This document shows, piece after piece, positions 44,509 through 53,640 of a stretch of 64,000 bases of DNA. How positions within the stretch are numbered: position 1 is the first letter of the stretch; each line of letters starts with the position of its first letter. The DNA is from an uncultured Prolixibacteraceae bacterium. Its GTDB lineage: Bacteria > Bacteroidota > Bacteroidia > Bacteroidales > Prolixibacteraceae. The notes below the pieces were generated by a model that was not told the DNA's origin, made no database searches, and saw only the letters and a list, made by a program, of their open reading frames with translations. The stretch is from NCBI GenBank assembly GCA_903834475.1, contig CAILJH010000062.1, positions 1-64,000 on the forward strand. Direction: 5' to 3'. The translations under genes and the position numbers were made by a program.

Positions 44509-44591
44509 CCCTTTCTTAAACGTATTTATACAGGCACAAAAATAGAATATCGTTCTATTCCAATAGATTATTTTAATCAAAAACAAATTCT

Positions 44592-46136
44592 ATGTCACTG
44601 AAAAGAAGCATTTTAGACCTTCGAAAACGAAAAGATGAAGTTCGATTGGGTGGAGGAGAGGAAGCCATTGAGAAGCAGGCTGCAATGGGTAAATTAACCG
44701 CTCGTGAACGAATCCTTGCAATTGTTGATGAAGGCTCATTTCATGAATATGATATGTTCGTTGAACATGCAGGTACTGACTTCGACATGGGCAACAAAGT
44801 CCTTGCCGGCGATGGGGTAGTTATCGGAACCGGAACTATTTATGGATCACCGGTTTGTCTGTTTGCCCAGGATTTTACTGTTGCAGGTGGTTCACTGGGT
44901 TTATCGCATGCACGAAAGATTACCAAAATTATGGATCATGCCCTGAAAATGAGAGTTCCCTTAATTGGTATTAACGATTCAGGTGGCGCGCGTATTCAGG
45001 AAGGCGTAAATTCATTGGCTGGTTACGGCGAAATTTTCTTCCGCAATACCCTTTCCTCAGGAGTTATTCCACAGATTTCAGTCATTCTCGGTCCTTGCGC
45101 AGGTGGTGCAGTATATTCGCCAGCTCTGACCGATTTTGTGTTCGTGGTTGAGAATATTTCGAAGATGTTCATCACCGGACCTGCCGTCATCAAGAGTGTT
45201 CTGGGTGAAGATATTTCGATGGAAGCGCTTGGTGGTGCTCGTGTTCATGCTGAAATTACCGGAAATGCCCATTTCTATGCATTGAGCGAAAAAGAATGTT
45301 TTGAGCAGATCAAAACTCTGATTACATATATTCCGTGGAATAATACTCAGAAAGCGAAATCATTCCCTCCTCAGGAGCCAAAAACAAAATTGAAAATTGA
45401 AAATATCGTTCCGTCTGATGCCAGGCTACCTTACGATATTCGCGATATCATTAAATCGATTACCGACAGTTCGGAGTTCTTCGAAATCATGGAGCTTTTT
45501 GCTGCCAACATTGTCATTGGATTTGGCCGCATGAATGGCGAAACTGTTGGATTCGTAGCCAACCAGCCGATGGTACTTGCAGGTGTTCTCGATTGCGACA
45601 GTTCTGACAAAGCAGCCCGTTTCATCCGCTATTGCAACGCTTTCAATATTCCGATTATTACGCTGGAAGACATGCCTGGATATTTACCAGGTGTTGATCA
45701 GGAACATGCCGGAGTTATTCGTCACGGAGCCAAAATTCTGTATTCCTATTCAGAAGCTACAGTACCGAAAATTACTGTTATCATTCGTAAAGCATACGGT
45801 GGTGGATACATAGCAATGAATTCGCGCCATTTACGTGCCGACTTCGTATTTGCATGGCCAACAGCCGAAATCGCTGTTATGGGACCTGAAGGTGCTGCCA
45901 ATATTGTTTTCCGAAAGGAAATTGCAGAAGCTGCCAATCCGGAAGCCATGCGTCAGCAAAAGATTCAGGAATACAAAGATAAATTTGCCAATCCTTATGT
46001 TGCTGCATCGAAAGGTTACATCGACGAAGTCATCGAACCGCAGGAAACACGCAAAATTCTGTTGCATGCACTTCAGATATCAACACACAAAGATGTTCCG
46101 GCTCCGGCCAAGAAACATGGACTTCCACCATTTTAA
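44592..46136 (+). CDS. acyl-CoA carboxylase / methylmalonyl-CoA decarboxylase carboxyltransferase subunit
   Basis: 514 residues, the size of PccB/MmdA. Two crotonase-like halves; oxyanion motifs GGSLGLSHARKI, GGARIQEGVNSLAG and, in the C-half, YGGGYIAMNSRHL and GPEGAANIVF. Transfers CO2 between biotin and an acyl-CoA, probably propionyl/methylmalonyl-CoA. A biotin-carrier gene follows 16 bp later, but no biotin carboxylase or OadB-type decarboxylase gene is nearby, so whether it carboxylates or decarboxylates cannot be told from context. Confidence 0.92.
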   Translation: MSLKRSILDLRKRKDEVRLGGGEEAIEKQAAMGKLTARERILAIVDEGSFHEYDMFVEHAGTDFDMGNKVLAGDGVVIGTGTIYGSPVCLFAQDFTVAGGSLGLSHARKITKIMDHALKMRVPLIGINDSGGARIQEGVNSLAGYGEIFFRNTLSSGVIPQISVILGPCAGGAVYSPALTDFVFVVENISKMFITGPAVIKSVLGEDISMEALGGARVHAEITGNAHFYALSEKECFEQIKTLITYIPWNNTQKAKSFPPQEPKTKLKIENIVPSDARLPYDIRDIIKSITDSSEFFEIMELFAANIVIGFGRMNGETVGFVANQPMVLAGVLDCDSSDKAARFIRYCNAFNIPIITLEDMPGYLPGVDQEHAGVIRHGAKILYSYSEATVPKITVIIRKAYGGGYIAMNSRHLRADFVFAWPTAEIAVMGPEGAANIVFRKEIAEAANPEAMRQQKIQEYKDKFANPYVAASKGYIDEVIEPQETRKILLHALQISTHKDVPAPAKKHGLPPF

Positions 46137-46152
46137 CCAAAAATAAAGGATT

Positions 46153-46476
46153 ATGGCAGATCAGGAAAAACAATACATTATTGTACACAGCGCAAAATAC
46201 GAAACGACTTATACTAAAAAGTACCTCAACCGGAAAGTTTGGGAAGAGCCCAATTTCAACCTAATCAAATCCTATATTCCCGGAACCATCATTGATGTTT
46301 TGGTTAAAGAAGGTCAGGTTTTAAACGGCGGCGAAAGTATTATTGTGCTTGAAGCAATGAAAATGTACAACGATGTACAAATGCCTTTTAAGGGTAAAAT
46401 CTTAAAAATTCATATTGAAAAAGGTCAGAAAATTCCCAAGAATTTTGTGATGATCGAGATTGAACCAGTGGTATAA
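46153..46476 (+). CDS. biotin carboxyl carrier protein (biotin/lipoyl-attachment domain)
   Basis: 107 residues. The biotinyl domain (~38-107) has Lys70 in VLEAMKMYND as the biotinylation site and IPGTIIDVLVKEGQ at its start. The first ~35 residues (KYETTYTKKYLNRKVW) look like a docking segment for partner subunits. Works with the carboxyltransferase just upstream. A terminator follows. Confidence 0.93.
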   Translation: MADQEKQYIIVHSAKYETTYTKKYLNRKVWEEPNFNLIKSYIPGTIIDVLVKEGQVLNGGESIIVLEAMKMYNDVQMPFKGKILKIHIEKGQKIPKNFVMIEIEPVV

Positions 46477-46494
46477 AATCATCAGACAAGATTG

Positions 46495-46528
46495 AAAAGA
46501 GCATTTCCGGATTGGAGATGCTCTTTTT
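46495..46528 (+). terminator. terminator of the carboxyltransferase-BCCP operon
   Basis: AAAAGAGCAT (46495-46504) pairs with ATGCTCTTTT, with TCC/GGA continuing inside; T-run at the end. Confidence 0.8.
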
Positions 46529-46586
46529 CATTTCAGATACATTTGTATTTTCCCGGCAAGATGGCTCGACAGGCAAAAGATTGTTG

Positions 46587-47837
46587 CTACAAGATATTGA
46601 ACGTAGTACCTAACCGAAATCCAAAATGTTTCGACATATAAACTTCCTCGGGCAAAAAACCTTCTGTTTTGTAGATAAGACCTAAATCAACCGAAATCCT
46701 TTTCAAAGATTTTGATCCGGGCCTGTTGAAAAAATATTTTCCGGTAACATCTAAGGCACCACCCATCTTTCCCTGTTTTTCGTTGAAATCAAGATGCAGG
46801 GGTTGTTCCCAGTAATGTGCCGATACGGTGGCCGTAATTCTTTGGTTAATCGGGTAATACTTTAAACTCATACCTCCGGCCATGAACCAGTTCACCCTGT
46901 TCTGATATTCACGAACATAGGCCTGAATTTTGTATTTTTTGTAGCTTATCCAGAAGTTCTCGTCGATTAAATCACCAAAAGGACAGATCACATGACCCAT
47001 TCCGGCATTGACTTTCAGGTTTTTGGAGATTGAAATTGAAGGTATTCCAATCATATTCAGATTAATGAGATTCAGCAACGAACGGTATCCCAATTTATAA
47101 ACATAGTCTTTTTCTTCTGCGCTCAAATCGTTCCACAGCGTGTAGCGGTGAAAAGGCATGATTGGCCTGTATAAATGACGCGCAGCACCATAAATATCGT
47201 TTCCAACCACATCACGCTTGAGTTCGTTCGATTCTTCCGGTCCGTCAACGTTGTAATGAATAAATCCTAACAGATAATACTGGATGAGGAATGCTTTTCT
47301 CATGATGTATTCAACAGCAAGGTTCCGAAAGGATTCGTCCCCAAAAGCCATCATTGTTTCTTCGCGGTTACCAAGCATATAATCAGATTCTGAACCAGCA
47401 GTATAAAGCCGCATAAAATCCGGAAAATCACTATCACGAAGGTTAGCTAAGGTATGGTCGGTTATCCCGGCTATATATCCTGCTCTTCTTGAAAAATAGT
47501 AAGGCTGGGATATGGATCCAATACTTTTTGCGGAGAGTATAGAGCGGTGACCTTCTTCATGTGTTAATGCTCCCAACACCGTAAAATACAAAACGGTTTG
47601 AATGGAGTAATTGACAACCGGACTTAAACTATTATCAAGTGACTTCGATAAAAGCCTGAAGCCGCTCAAATAATCCTCATTGAACTGTCTCATCATAAAT
47701 AGGCGGGCAGGTGAATCCTGAAAGATAAACGAATAATATTTTGGTTGTGCAACAACCTTTGTGCTGTCTGCATCCCGGGCGAACAAAGATGTATTCGAAA
47801 CCACAAGCAAAAGGATGAACAGGATGGTATGTTTCAT
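46587..47837 (-). CDS. exported protein with HExxH motif and predicted beta-barrel C-terminus
   Basis: 416 residues, signal peptide to ~20 (SNTSLFARDA). A hydrophobic segment (TVLYFTVLGALT, 81-92) leads directly into HEEGH at 93-97, the zincin consensus, and Glu-rich GSESDY at 148-153 may supply another ligand. The last ~130 residues alternate aromatic/polar strands and end GFRLGTTFNIL, an outer-membrane-barrel signal. It could be an outer-membrane-linked zinc protease, but I recognise no family. Alone between convergent/terminator-bounded genes. Confidence 0.7.
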   Translation of the reverse strand: MKHTILFILLLVVSNTSLFARDADSTKVVAQPKYYSFIFQDSPARLFMMRQFNEDYLSGFRLLSKSLDNSLSPVVNYSIQTVLYFTVLGALTHEEGHRSILSAKSIGSISQPYYFSRRAGYIAGITDHTLANLRDSDFPDFMRLYTAGSESDYMLGNREETMMAFGDESFRNLAVEYIMRKAFLIQYYLLGFIHYNVDGPEESNELKRDVVGNDIYGAARHLYRPIMPFHRYTLWNDLSAEEKDYVYKLGYRSLLNLINLNMIGIPSISISKNLKVNAGMGHVICPFGDLIDENFWISYKKYKIQAYVREYQNRVNWFMAGGMSLKYYPINQRITATVSAHYWEQPLHLDFNEKQGKMGGALDVTGKYFFNRPGSKSLKRISVDLGLIYKTEGFLPEEVYMSKHFGFRLGTTFNIL

Positions 47838-48186
47838 GGAGGTCTCTATTTCGATTTTTTTTAGATGTAGGACATTTTTTGACTGCTAATTCGACCCGGT
47901 AAAATTATCTGATAAAGTTCAGAGTTATAAGTAAAATACTTTCAGAATTCCAGCAAGTAAGATCATAAAAGAATAATCTGCAATTTTTTCGGGTCGTTTT
48001 TTATTATGTGTGTGGTTTAGTAAAGAATTTACTGAAATTTTCCTTTAGAATAAGCTCGAATCAAATGGTTTAAGCCCGTTATATTCTATTAACTTTTCTT
48101 TACGGTTTTTAAGCAAAAAGAGTTGCAGGTCTTTTATTTGAAAAGAATGGCTTCTCTCAAAACCTTGAATACTGAGGTTTCTAAAG
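47838..48186. other. long AT-rich intergenic region
   Basis: About 350 bp without a credible gene. It contains the start-proximal region of the HExxH gene on the minus strand, no clear TAnnTTTG promoter, and an inverted pair CGACCCG (47892-47898) / CGGGTCG (47990-47996) followed by six T, which may bracket a small structured RNA. Confidence 0.5.
47892..48002 (+). ncRNA. possible small RNA bounded by complementary ends
   Basis: CGACCCG and CGGGTCG lie 91 bp apart and the second is followed by TTTTTT. The interior is AT-rich with little obvious secondary structure. Evidence is limited to the terminal pairing plus T-run. Confidence 0.2.
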
Positions 48187-48223
48187 AAAAACCCCTTTCA
48201 TTGCTGCAATGAAAGGGGTTTTT
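48187..48223. terminator. strong bidirectional terminator
   Basis: AAAAACCCCTTTCATTG (48187-48203) and CAATGAAAGGGGTTTTT (48207-48223) are perfectly complementary over 17 bp with a 3-nt loop. It ends the M16 peptidase gene on the minus strand. Confidence 0.9.
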
Positions 48224-48251
48224 GGATTGAATAATTTTTCGGAAAAACCTG

Positions 48252-51062
48252 CTATGGTTTTGGTTTAAAGATGATATCCACCACATCAGCCTTTGCCAGG
48301 AATTCATTTACAAATTTCTGAACCTGGGCCGTTGTCATCTTCTGAAGTATCTTCTCATAGTTATCGGCTGAGCTTGGATCGTACGAGTACGTATAATAAG
48401 TATTCAAAGCCTGAAGCCAGTAATTGTTGTGCAGTTTCGACTGTTCCCGGTTTTTAAGGAGACTTTCAAGTGCCTTGTCTAAATCTGTGGCAGTTGGACC
48501 TTCTTTGGCAATTTTATCTATTTCGCGGTAGATAATCGCTTTCAGATAGTTGGCTTTTGCCGGATCAGTATCAAAAGTCAAGCTAAGGCTTTTTTCTGCT
48601 TTCGGGAATTTGGACGAACTGGCCGAAACCCGTACACCATATGATCCACCTTCCTTCTCACGGATTTCGTCGATATACCTGAGGTTCAGAATATCGCGGA
48701 ATACGCTCAGTAAAAGGTTTTGTTCAGGAGAATAATCCATTTTTGTATCGAAATTTACCGAAACGGTTGACTTTTTAACTTCGAGCGGAATTTCAATTTC
48801 GCGTGTGGTTTTACCCTTAGGTCCTTCTACTTTGCGGTCGGTCCATGTTTCTTTTCGTGGCAAATTGGTCAGCGAACCAATATACTTTTCAGCCATCGCT
48901 TTGGCAGTTGCTTCATCAATGTTACCAACAATAAAATATCTAAAAGCACCGGCATCAATAAACCGGTCCTTGTAAATCGCTTCTATTTGTTCCAGCGAAA
49001 TCTCATTGAACAATTCAGGAGTCATTAGTTTGGTTCGCGGATTTTTGCAGGTCAAAATCAATGACAATGAGTCACCTATAATTTTTTGAGGATTATTGGC
49101 CATGTTGGCAACAAAAGCTTTATAGCGGCCTAGAAGCGCATCGTAAGCTTCTTTATCGAACCGGGGATTTTCGAATTGCAGATACAAAAGTTGCATCATA
49201 GTTTCGAAGTCTTTGGGAGTACTCGATCCGCTAAATGTTTCGTTCAGATCGGATAAACCAACACCCATGCTAACCTTTTTACCGGTCAGGGCTTTTTTCA
49301 ATGCAGTGGCATCGTAATCGCCAACACCAAAAGCGCCCATGAACTGGTTGAGCATCATGGCAGAAGCTACTTTGTCGTTTTCAACTTTAGAACTTCCGCC
49401 ATTACTCACAGCAATAAGCGAAACCTGGTCTTTTTCGTAATCTGCCTGACGGAAAATCACCTTGGTTTCGTTGCCCAAAGTCCATTCAACGGCATTAAAT
49501 TCAGGAAGTTTTTTGGTGCTTTTTACTTTTGAGCCAGTCAGTTCTTTCTTGATTAAGTTGGTTGAAACGACCTGGTCAGTATAAGGTTCAACCTTGCTGT
49601 TATCCACTTCAGACATGATGCCCAATGCCTGTTCTTTGGTAAGATGTTTAGCTTCCGGTTTATCAGGTCCCATCACAACAACCACGCGGTTTTCAGGAGT
49701 CATCCATTGTTTGGCTTTAGCCGAAACTTCTTCGAGCGAAATTGTTGGTACTATTTTTTGTGCAAATTCCCAGTCGAAATCTATTGATGTTATTGGCTCG
49801 CCGTCGATATAATTACTTTTAAAATCTGAAGCATACTGATCATTGCTGATTTTATCACGTTGTTTATAGCGGCTTTCAATTGAAGTTAAAAGGTTGGTTT
49901 TCGCACGGTCAAGTTCACCAGTTGTAAAACCATTCTGATAAATACGTTCTGCTTCAGTATAGATTGATTTAAATGCCAGATCGTCCTGGTCAGGTTTTGC
50001 TGTTGCCGAGACCGAGAATACCTGATATCCGGTAATAAACCCACCATATCCTATATTTCCTGAAATGAAAGGTGCTACTCCTTTCTGAAGAAGTTCAGTG
50101 ATCCGGTCCCTTGCCATCATGCTAAACAGTGACTGGATGGTTTGTTCGCGAAGGTAGTTCATGTTCTTTTCTGAAGCTTCAGGCGCCTTGTGTTTGATAT
50201 ACAGCGAAATGGAATAGCTATCAGCTTCCTTGTCGGATGCCAGCACGTACAATGGTTCCTTGTGTTCCGGAACAGCATAGAATTCACGCTTATGCGGGTT
50301 AGCGACTGGTTCTATTTTAGATAAAAGTGCTTTAACTTTTTGTTCCACAGCATCCACATCAATGTCGCCAACAATGGCAATAGCCTGTAAATCGGTACGG
50401 TACCATTCGTGATAGAAATCGCGGAGCGTTTGGTATTTGAAATTTTTAATCACATCCAAATCGCCTATCACATCACGGTTCATGTATTTCGAACCGTTCA
50501 GCAAAACCGGAAGGTATTGGCGTTGCATGCGGAATCCGGCAGTGCGGCGTGTCCGCCATTCTTCGGTAATCACACCACGTTCAGCATCAATTTCCTCGTC
50601 GGTAAGCAAAAGAAAATGAGACCAATCATTCAGAACCAATAAACAGCTGTCGACCAAACCTTCGCTTTTCACCGGAACATCGCTCAGGTTGTAAACGGTT
50701 TCACCAAAACTGGTATATGCATTGATGTTCCGTCCAAATGAAACGCCATGCTTTTCGAGCGTGTTGATGATTCCTTTTCCAGGAAAATGCTGGGTACCAT
50801 TAAAGGCCATATGCTCCAGAAAGTGGGCCAGACCATTCTGGTCATCGTTTTCGAGCAAAGCGCCAACATCCTGAATGATGTAAAAACTTGCCCGTTCTTT
50901 CGGCTCTTCGTTGTGCCTGATGTAATAGGTCATTCCATTAGAAAGTTTACCTGTCCGCACTGCCGGATCAACCGGAGCTGGCTGAGAAAGGACATTCTGG
51001 CTAAATCCCAAACCTGACAACTGCAAGAGTGCAGCGATCAGTAGTAATCTGAATTTGATCAT
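48252..51062 (-). CDS. M16 family zinc metallopeptidase (pitrilysin-like)
   Basis: 936 residues from MIKFRLLLIAALLQ; the frame reaches 51122, but that start precedes the signal peptide with 20 basic residues. Signal peptide to ~22 (LGFSQ). Inverted zinc motif HFLEH at 80-84, followed by the ERGVITEEWR glutamate region; the full four-domain M16 layout with an inactive second half (KKSTVSVNFD, REKEGGSYGVRVSASS). Periplasmic or surface peptidase for peptides. Closed by a strong terminator. Confidence 0.94.
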   Translation of the reverse strand: MIKFRLLLIAALLQLSGLGFSQNVLSQPAPVDPAVRTGKLSNGMTYYIRHNEEPKERASFYIIQDVGALLENDDQNGLAHFLEHMAFNGTQHFPGKGIINTLEKHGVSFGRNINAYTSFGETVYNLSDVPVKSEGLVDSCLLVLNDWSHFLLLTDEEIDAERGVITEEWRTRRTAGFRMQRQYLPVLLNGSKYMNRDVIGDLDVIKNFKYQTLRDFYHEWYRTDLQAIAIVGDIDVDAVEQKVKALLSKIEPVANPHKREFYAVPEHKEPLYVLASDKEADSYSISLYIKHKAPEASEKNMNYLREQTIQSLFSMMARDRITELLQKGVAPFISGNIGYGGFITGYQVFSVSATAKPDQDDLAFKSIYTEAERIYQNGFTTGELDRAKTNLLTSIESRYKQRDKISNDQYASDFKSNYIDGEPITSIDFDWEFAQKIVPTISLEEVSAKAKQWMTPENRVVVVMGPDKPEAKHLTKEQALGIMSEVDNSKVEPYTDQVVSTNLIKKELTGSKVKSTKKLPEFNAVEWTLGNETKVIFRQADYEKDQVSLIAVSNGGSSKVENDKVASAMMLNQFMGAFGVGDYDATALKKALTGKKVSMGVGLSDLNETFSGSSTPKDFETMMQLLYLQFENPRFDKEAYDALLGRYKAFVANMANNPQKIIGDSLSLILTCKNPRTKLMTPELFNEISLEQIEAIYKDRFIDAGAFRYFIVGNIDEATAKAMAEKYIGSLTNLPRKETWTDRKVEGPKGKTTREIEIPLEVKKSTVSVNFDTKMDYSPEQNLLLSVFRDILNLRYIDEIREKEGGSYGVRVSASSSKFPKAEKSLSLTFDTDPAKANYLKAIIYREIDKIAKEGPTATDLDKALESLLKNREQSKLHNNYWLQALNTYYTYSYDPSSADNYEKILQKMTTAQVQKFVNEFLAKADVVDIIFKPKP

Positions 51063-51174
51063 ACGTACGATTTTTTTTGGTTTTGTTTTTTGCCGACAAG
51101 ATTTAATAGGGTGGCTTGTCATAATACTATCCGATAGGTAACAGACAAGTGTTCATCATTACAATTAATCTGTA

Positions 51175-52821
51175 TTATTTTTTTTGATCAATTCGTTTCA
51201 GTAAGACGAACCCCCCTTTTTTTTCTACAAAAACAAGTTGCGGATTTTGATCAAGAATTGTTTGCATTGCGGTTACTTTTACCACGAAATAAACATCACG
51301 ACCAGTTTCTCCGTGCAAAAGAAACTCTTGCTCATCACAATCATTGCAAGCCTTTTGAGGTTTGTCAGAATAGAAATACGGAGCATAACTTTTGTATCCC
51401 AGCGTTGATATCCAAACAGGCTTTCCCTTAAATGAAGATATAAATCCGATAGCTGGTCCTTGTGAATACTGCTCAATTTTCGGAACTACCATAAACATAA
51501 AAAGAAGTACAAAAAGTGCAGTACTTAAATAAATGGTTAATACCTGTTTAAACCCTCGCATGAAAAAAACTGCAACAATCAGGGCTATACCAAAAGCCAG
51601 ACCAACCATAAACTCGAATCCACTCCAATTAACCGCAGTATTGATGCAGGCAATGGCAAAATCGTCTTTTATATATTTTTCCAGCACAGTGGAAGGAATG
51701 CCTTTTGCAATGAGTTGCACGAGGCCGGGAGCAATGGCCCAAATGGTTCCCAAAAGCAGAATTAAGGATTTTTCAAGCTTATTTAAGCTTAGCTTGTTGA
51801 TATACATATCGTAAATCGAGACTGCAGCCAGATAGCTCAAAGGAAAATAGCATAGCGAACTGTAATGGACAATCTTGGTTTTGACCAAAGAGAAAATAAC
51901 GAGTACCACATAGAATAATATGATCATCAGCTTTCGGTAGTCATTATTTTCAGAGCTTTTTCTAAAGAAAGCCCTGAAAGCTATAATGGAAGTCGGAAAG
52001 ACACCCACGAACAGTACTATAGGATGGTAGAAAATACTGCCACCATGCCCGGCATCTTCAGTTTTCATCAGCTTCATTTGATAGTCGATAAAATCAGCAA
52101 CCAGTTGCCAGTTTCCAATAGCGATTTGATACAGGTGATATGAACCTCCGGTAAGAACAAGAACGAAGGTAAAGATCAGTAAATCAATCCATTTTAGGAA
52201 TTTTAGTTTTCGTTCGAGCAATAAATACAGGCCAATTGACAGGCCAAATAACAAAATGGCAACCGGTCCTTTCGTTAATGTAGCCAAACCAAGAATTCCG
52301 GCAGAAAGAATAAGATTTATAGTTCCTTTGACTTTGAATTCTCTCTTTCCGATGTGTTTGAATGCAAAATAGATGGAGGAGAAAATACACAAGTTAAACC
52401 AAGGGTCGATGATTCCGGACTTAAAATACAGAAAAGGTAAGATTGAAGCGCCATAAGCAATGGTCCAGGCCAATCCAAATTTGTGGTTCCTCAAGCTATT
52501 TCCAATTTCAAACAAAACAAGCAAACTCAGTACTCCGCAAATTGCATTGGGGAATCGAGCTGCAAACTCATTGATTCCAAAGATTTTCATACTTAGAACC
52601 TGCATCCAGATAAACATTGGTGGTTTTTCCCAGAACGGCATGAAATTAATCCGGACAGTACTGTAATCGCCAGTTGTGATCATTTCACGCGCAGATTCGG
52701 CAAAATTGATTTCATCCCAATCAAACAAATGGACTAAACCATTGAATGACATGAACATAAGTAGAGCAACAAAAATTATTAATAGCCTGATCCGGTTTTC
52801 AATCGACAAGTTTTGAATCAT
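51175..52821 (-). CDS. GT39-family (ArnT/PMT-like) membrane glycosyltransferase
   Basis: 548 residues, about 11-12 membrane helices. First periplasmic loop has the catalytic acidic pair in LFDWDEINFAESAREM and WEKPPMFIWMQ. Transfers a sugar from a polyprenyl-phosphate carrier to a lipid or protein acceptor. Its start overlaps the PAP2 gene stop by 4 bp (52818-52821), so the two are translated together; lipid A modification with 4-amino-4-deoxy-arabinose or another sugar is a good guess. Confidence 0.9.
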   Translation of the reverse strand: MIQNLSIENRIRLLIIFVALLMFMSFNGLVHLFDWDEINFAESAREMITTGDYSTVRINFMPFWEKPPMFIWMQVLSMKIFGINEFAARFPNAICGVLSLLVLFEIGNSLRNHKFGLAWTIAYGASILPFLYFKSGIIDPWFNLCIFSSIYFAFKHIGKREFKVKGTINLILSAGILGLATLTKGPVAILLFGLSIGLYLLLERKLKFLKWIDLLIFTFVLVLTGGSYHLYQIAIGNWQLVADFIDYQMKLMKTEDAGHGGSIFYHPIVLFVGVFPTSIIAFRAFFRKSSENNDYRKLMIILFYVVLVIFSLVKTKIVHYSSLCYFPLSYLAAVSIYDMYINKLSLNKLEKSLILLLGTIWAIAPGLVQLIAKGIPSTVLEKYIKDDFAIACINTAVNWSGFEFMVGLAFGIALIVAVFFMRGFKQVLTIYLSTALFVLLFMFMVVPKIEQYSQGPAIGFISSFKGKPVWISTLGYKSYAPYFYSDKPQKACNDCDEQEFLLHGETGRDVYFVVKVTAMQTILDQNPQLVFVEKKGGFVLLKRIDQKK

Positions 52822-53519
52822 AGGATTTGTTTTCTAATGGAATTTTTTGGTCTAAGCGAAATTTTTCTGTCTATCCACGGGTTGTTAATCTGCCTGCTAA
52901 AATAATAAATCGGGATGGTTATTGATATGGCAATATAGGAACCTACGAAAACATCCAGAGGGAAATGGGCTGAAAGATAAATCCGTGAAAAGCTAACCAG
53001 GGCGGCAGTGCAAAAAAGGATGAATTTAAGATATTTGTTTTTGATCAGAATAGCCAGGTATAAGAAAATCCCGAACGCCGTAGCCGTGTGACCCGAAGGA
53101 AAGCTATATAGTGATGGAGGATTATATGCCGGCACATGCCTGATTACTTCAGTAAATTCAAAATATGCAACCGGACGATCAAATTCGGGGAAATAATATC
53201 TTTTTAGCAGAGTAACGAGGATTGAAATGACAAAAGTTGCGGTTAAAAAGGTCAATGATTCGCGAAATGAAATAAAAAGCAAAACGGCGACAAGAATATA
53301 AGGAACAAATCCATCGCCCAAGTTCGTTATATGGTAAAAGAAATGATCGGCAAAATCACAGTTGTAGCTGTTTATGTTCAGAAATAAACCGGCACTCCCA
53401 TGAATTCCGATAAGAAATAAAAGGTAAGTTGAAAGCACAATAAATGGAGCAATAAAATATTTATTGTCCAGAATTACCTTGAGAATTCCGGAAGCTTTCT
53501 TAGAAGAGAATATACTCAT
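52818..53519 (-). CDS. PAP2-type membrane phosphatase
   Basis: 233 residues from the Met of MSIFSSKK; four residues earlier another Met gives 53531. Three acid-phosphatase motifs: KRYYFPEFDRP, FPSGHTATA, and SRIYLSAHFPLD. Six membrane helices. Family removes phosphate from lipid A or undecaprenyl pyrophosphate. Coupled by ATGA overlap to the GT39 gene, so it probably prepares or recycles the same lipid substrate. Confidence 0.9.
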   Translation of the reverse strand: MSIFSSKKASGILKVILDNKYFIAPFIVLSTYLLFLIGIHGSAGLFLNINSYNCDFADHFFYHITNLGDGFVPYILVAVLLFISFRESLTFLTATFVISILVTLLKRYYFPEFDRPVAYFEFTEVIRHVPAYNPPSLYSFPSGHTATAFGIFLYLAILIKNKYLKFILFCTAALVSFSRIYLSAHFPLDVFVGSYIAISITIPIYYFSRQINNPWIDRKISLRPKNSIRKQIL

Positions 53520-53537
53520 TGGACCCAGCAATTTTTA

Positions 53538-53545
53538 CAAAGATA
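53538..53545 (-). promoter_or_regulatory. candidate promoter of the PAP2-GT39 operon (TATCTTTG)
   Basis: CAAAGATA on the plus strand, 18 bp before the chosen PAP2 start on the minus strand; that start would then have a very short leader. Confidence 0.45.
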
Positions 53546-53640
53546 GTATCCTGATATTTCAAAACGATGTCATCTTGTAAAATTGCTTCGATTTTGCTTG
53601 AATTTTGAATTTTAAACCCTGCAGGCACTTCACTGAGCGG

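Noticed and set aside
44461-44591. Riboswitch before the carboxyltransferase gene or before tgt
   Set aside because: No conserved riboswitch core could be recognised; only a short palindrome GTTTTATAAAAC is present.
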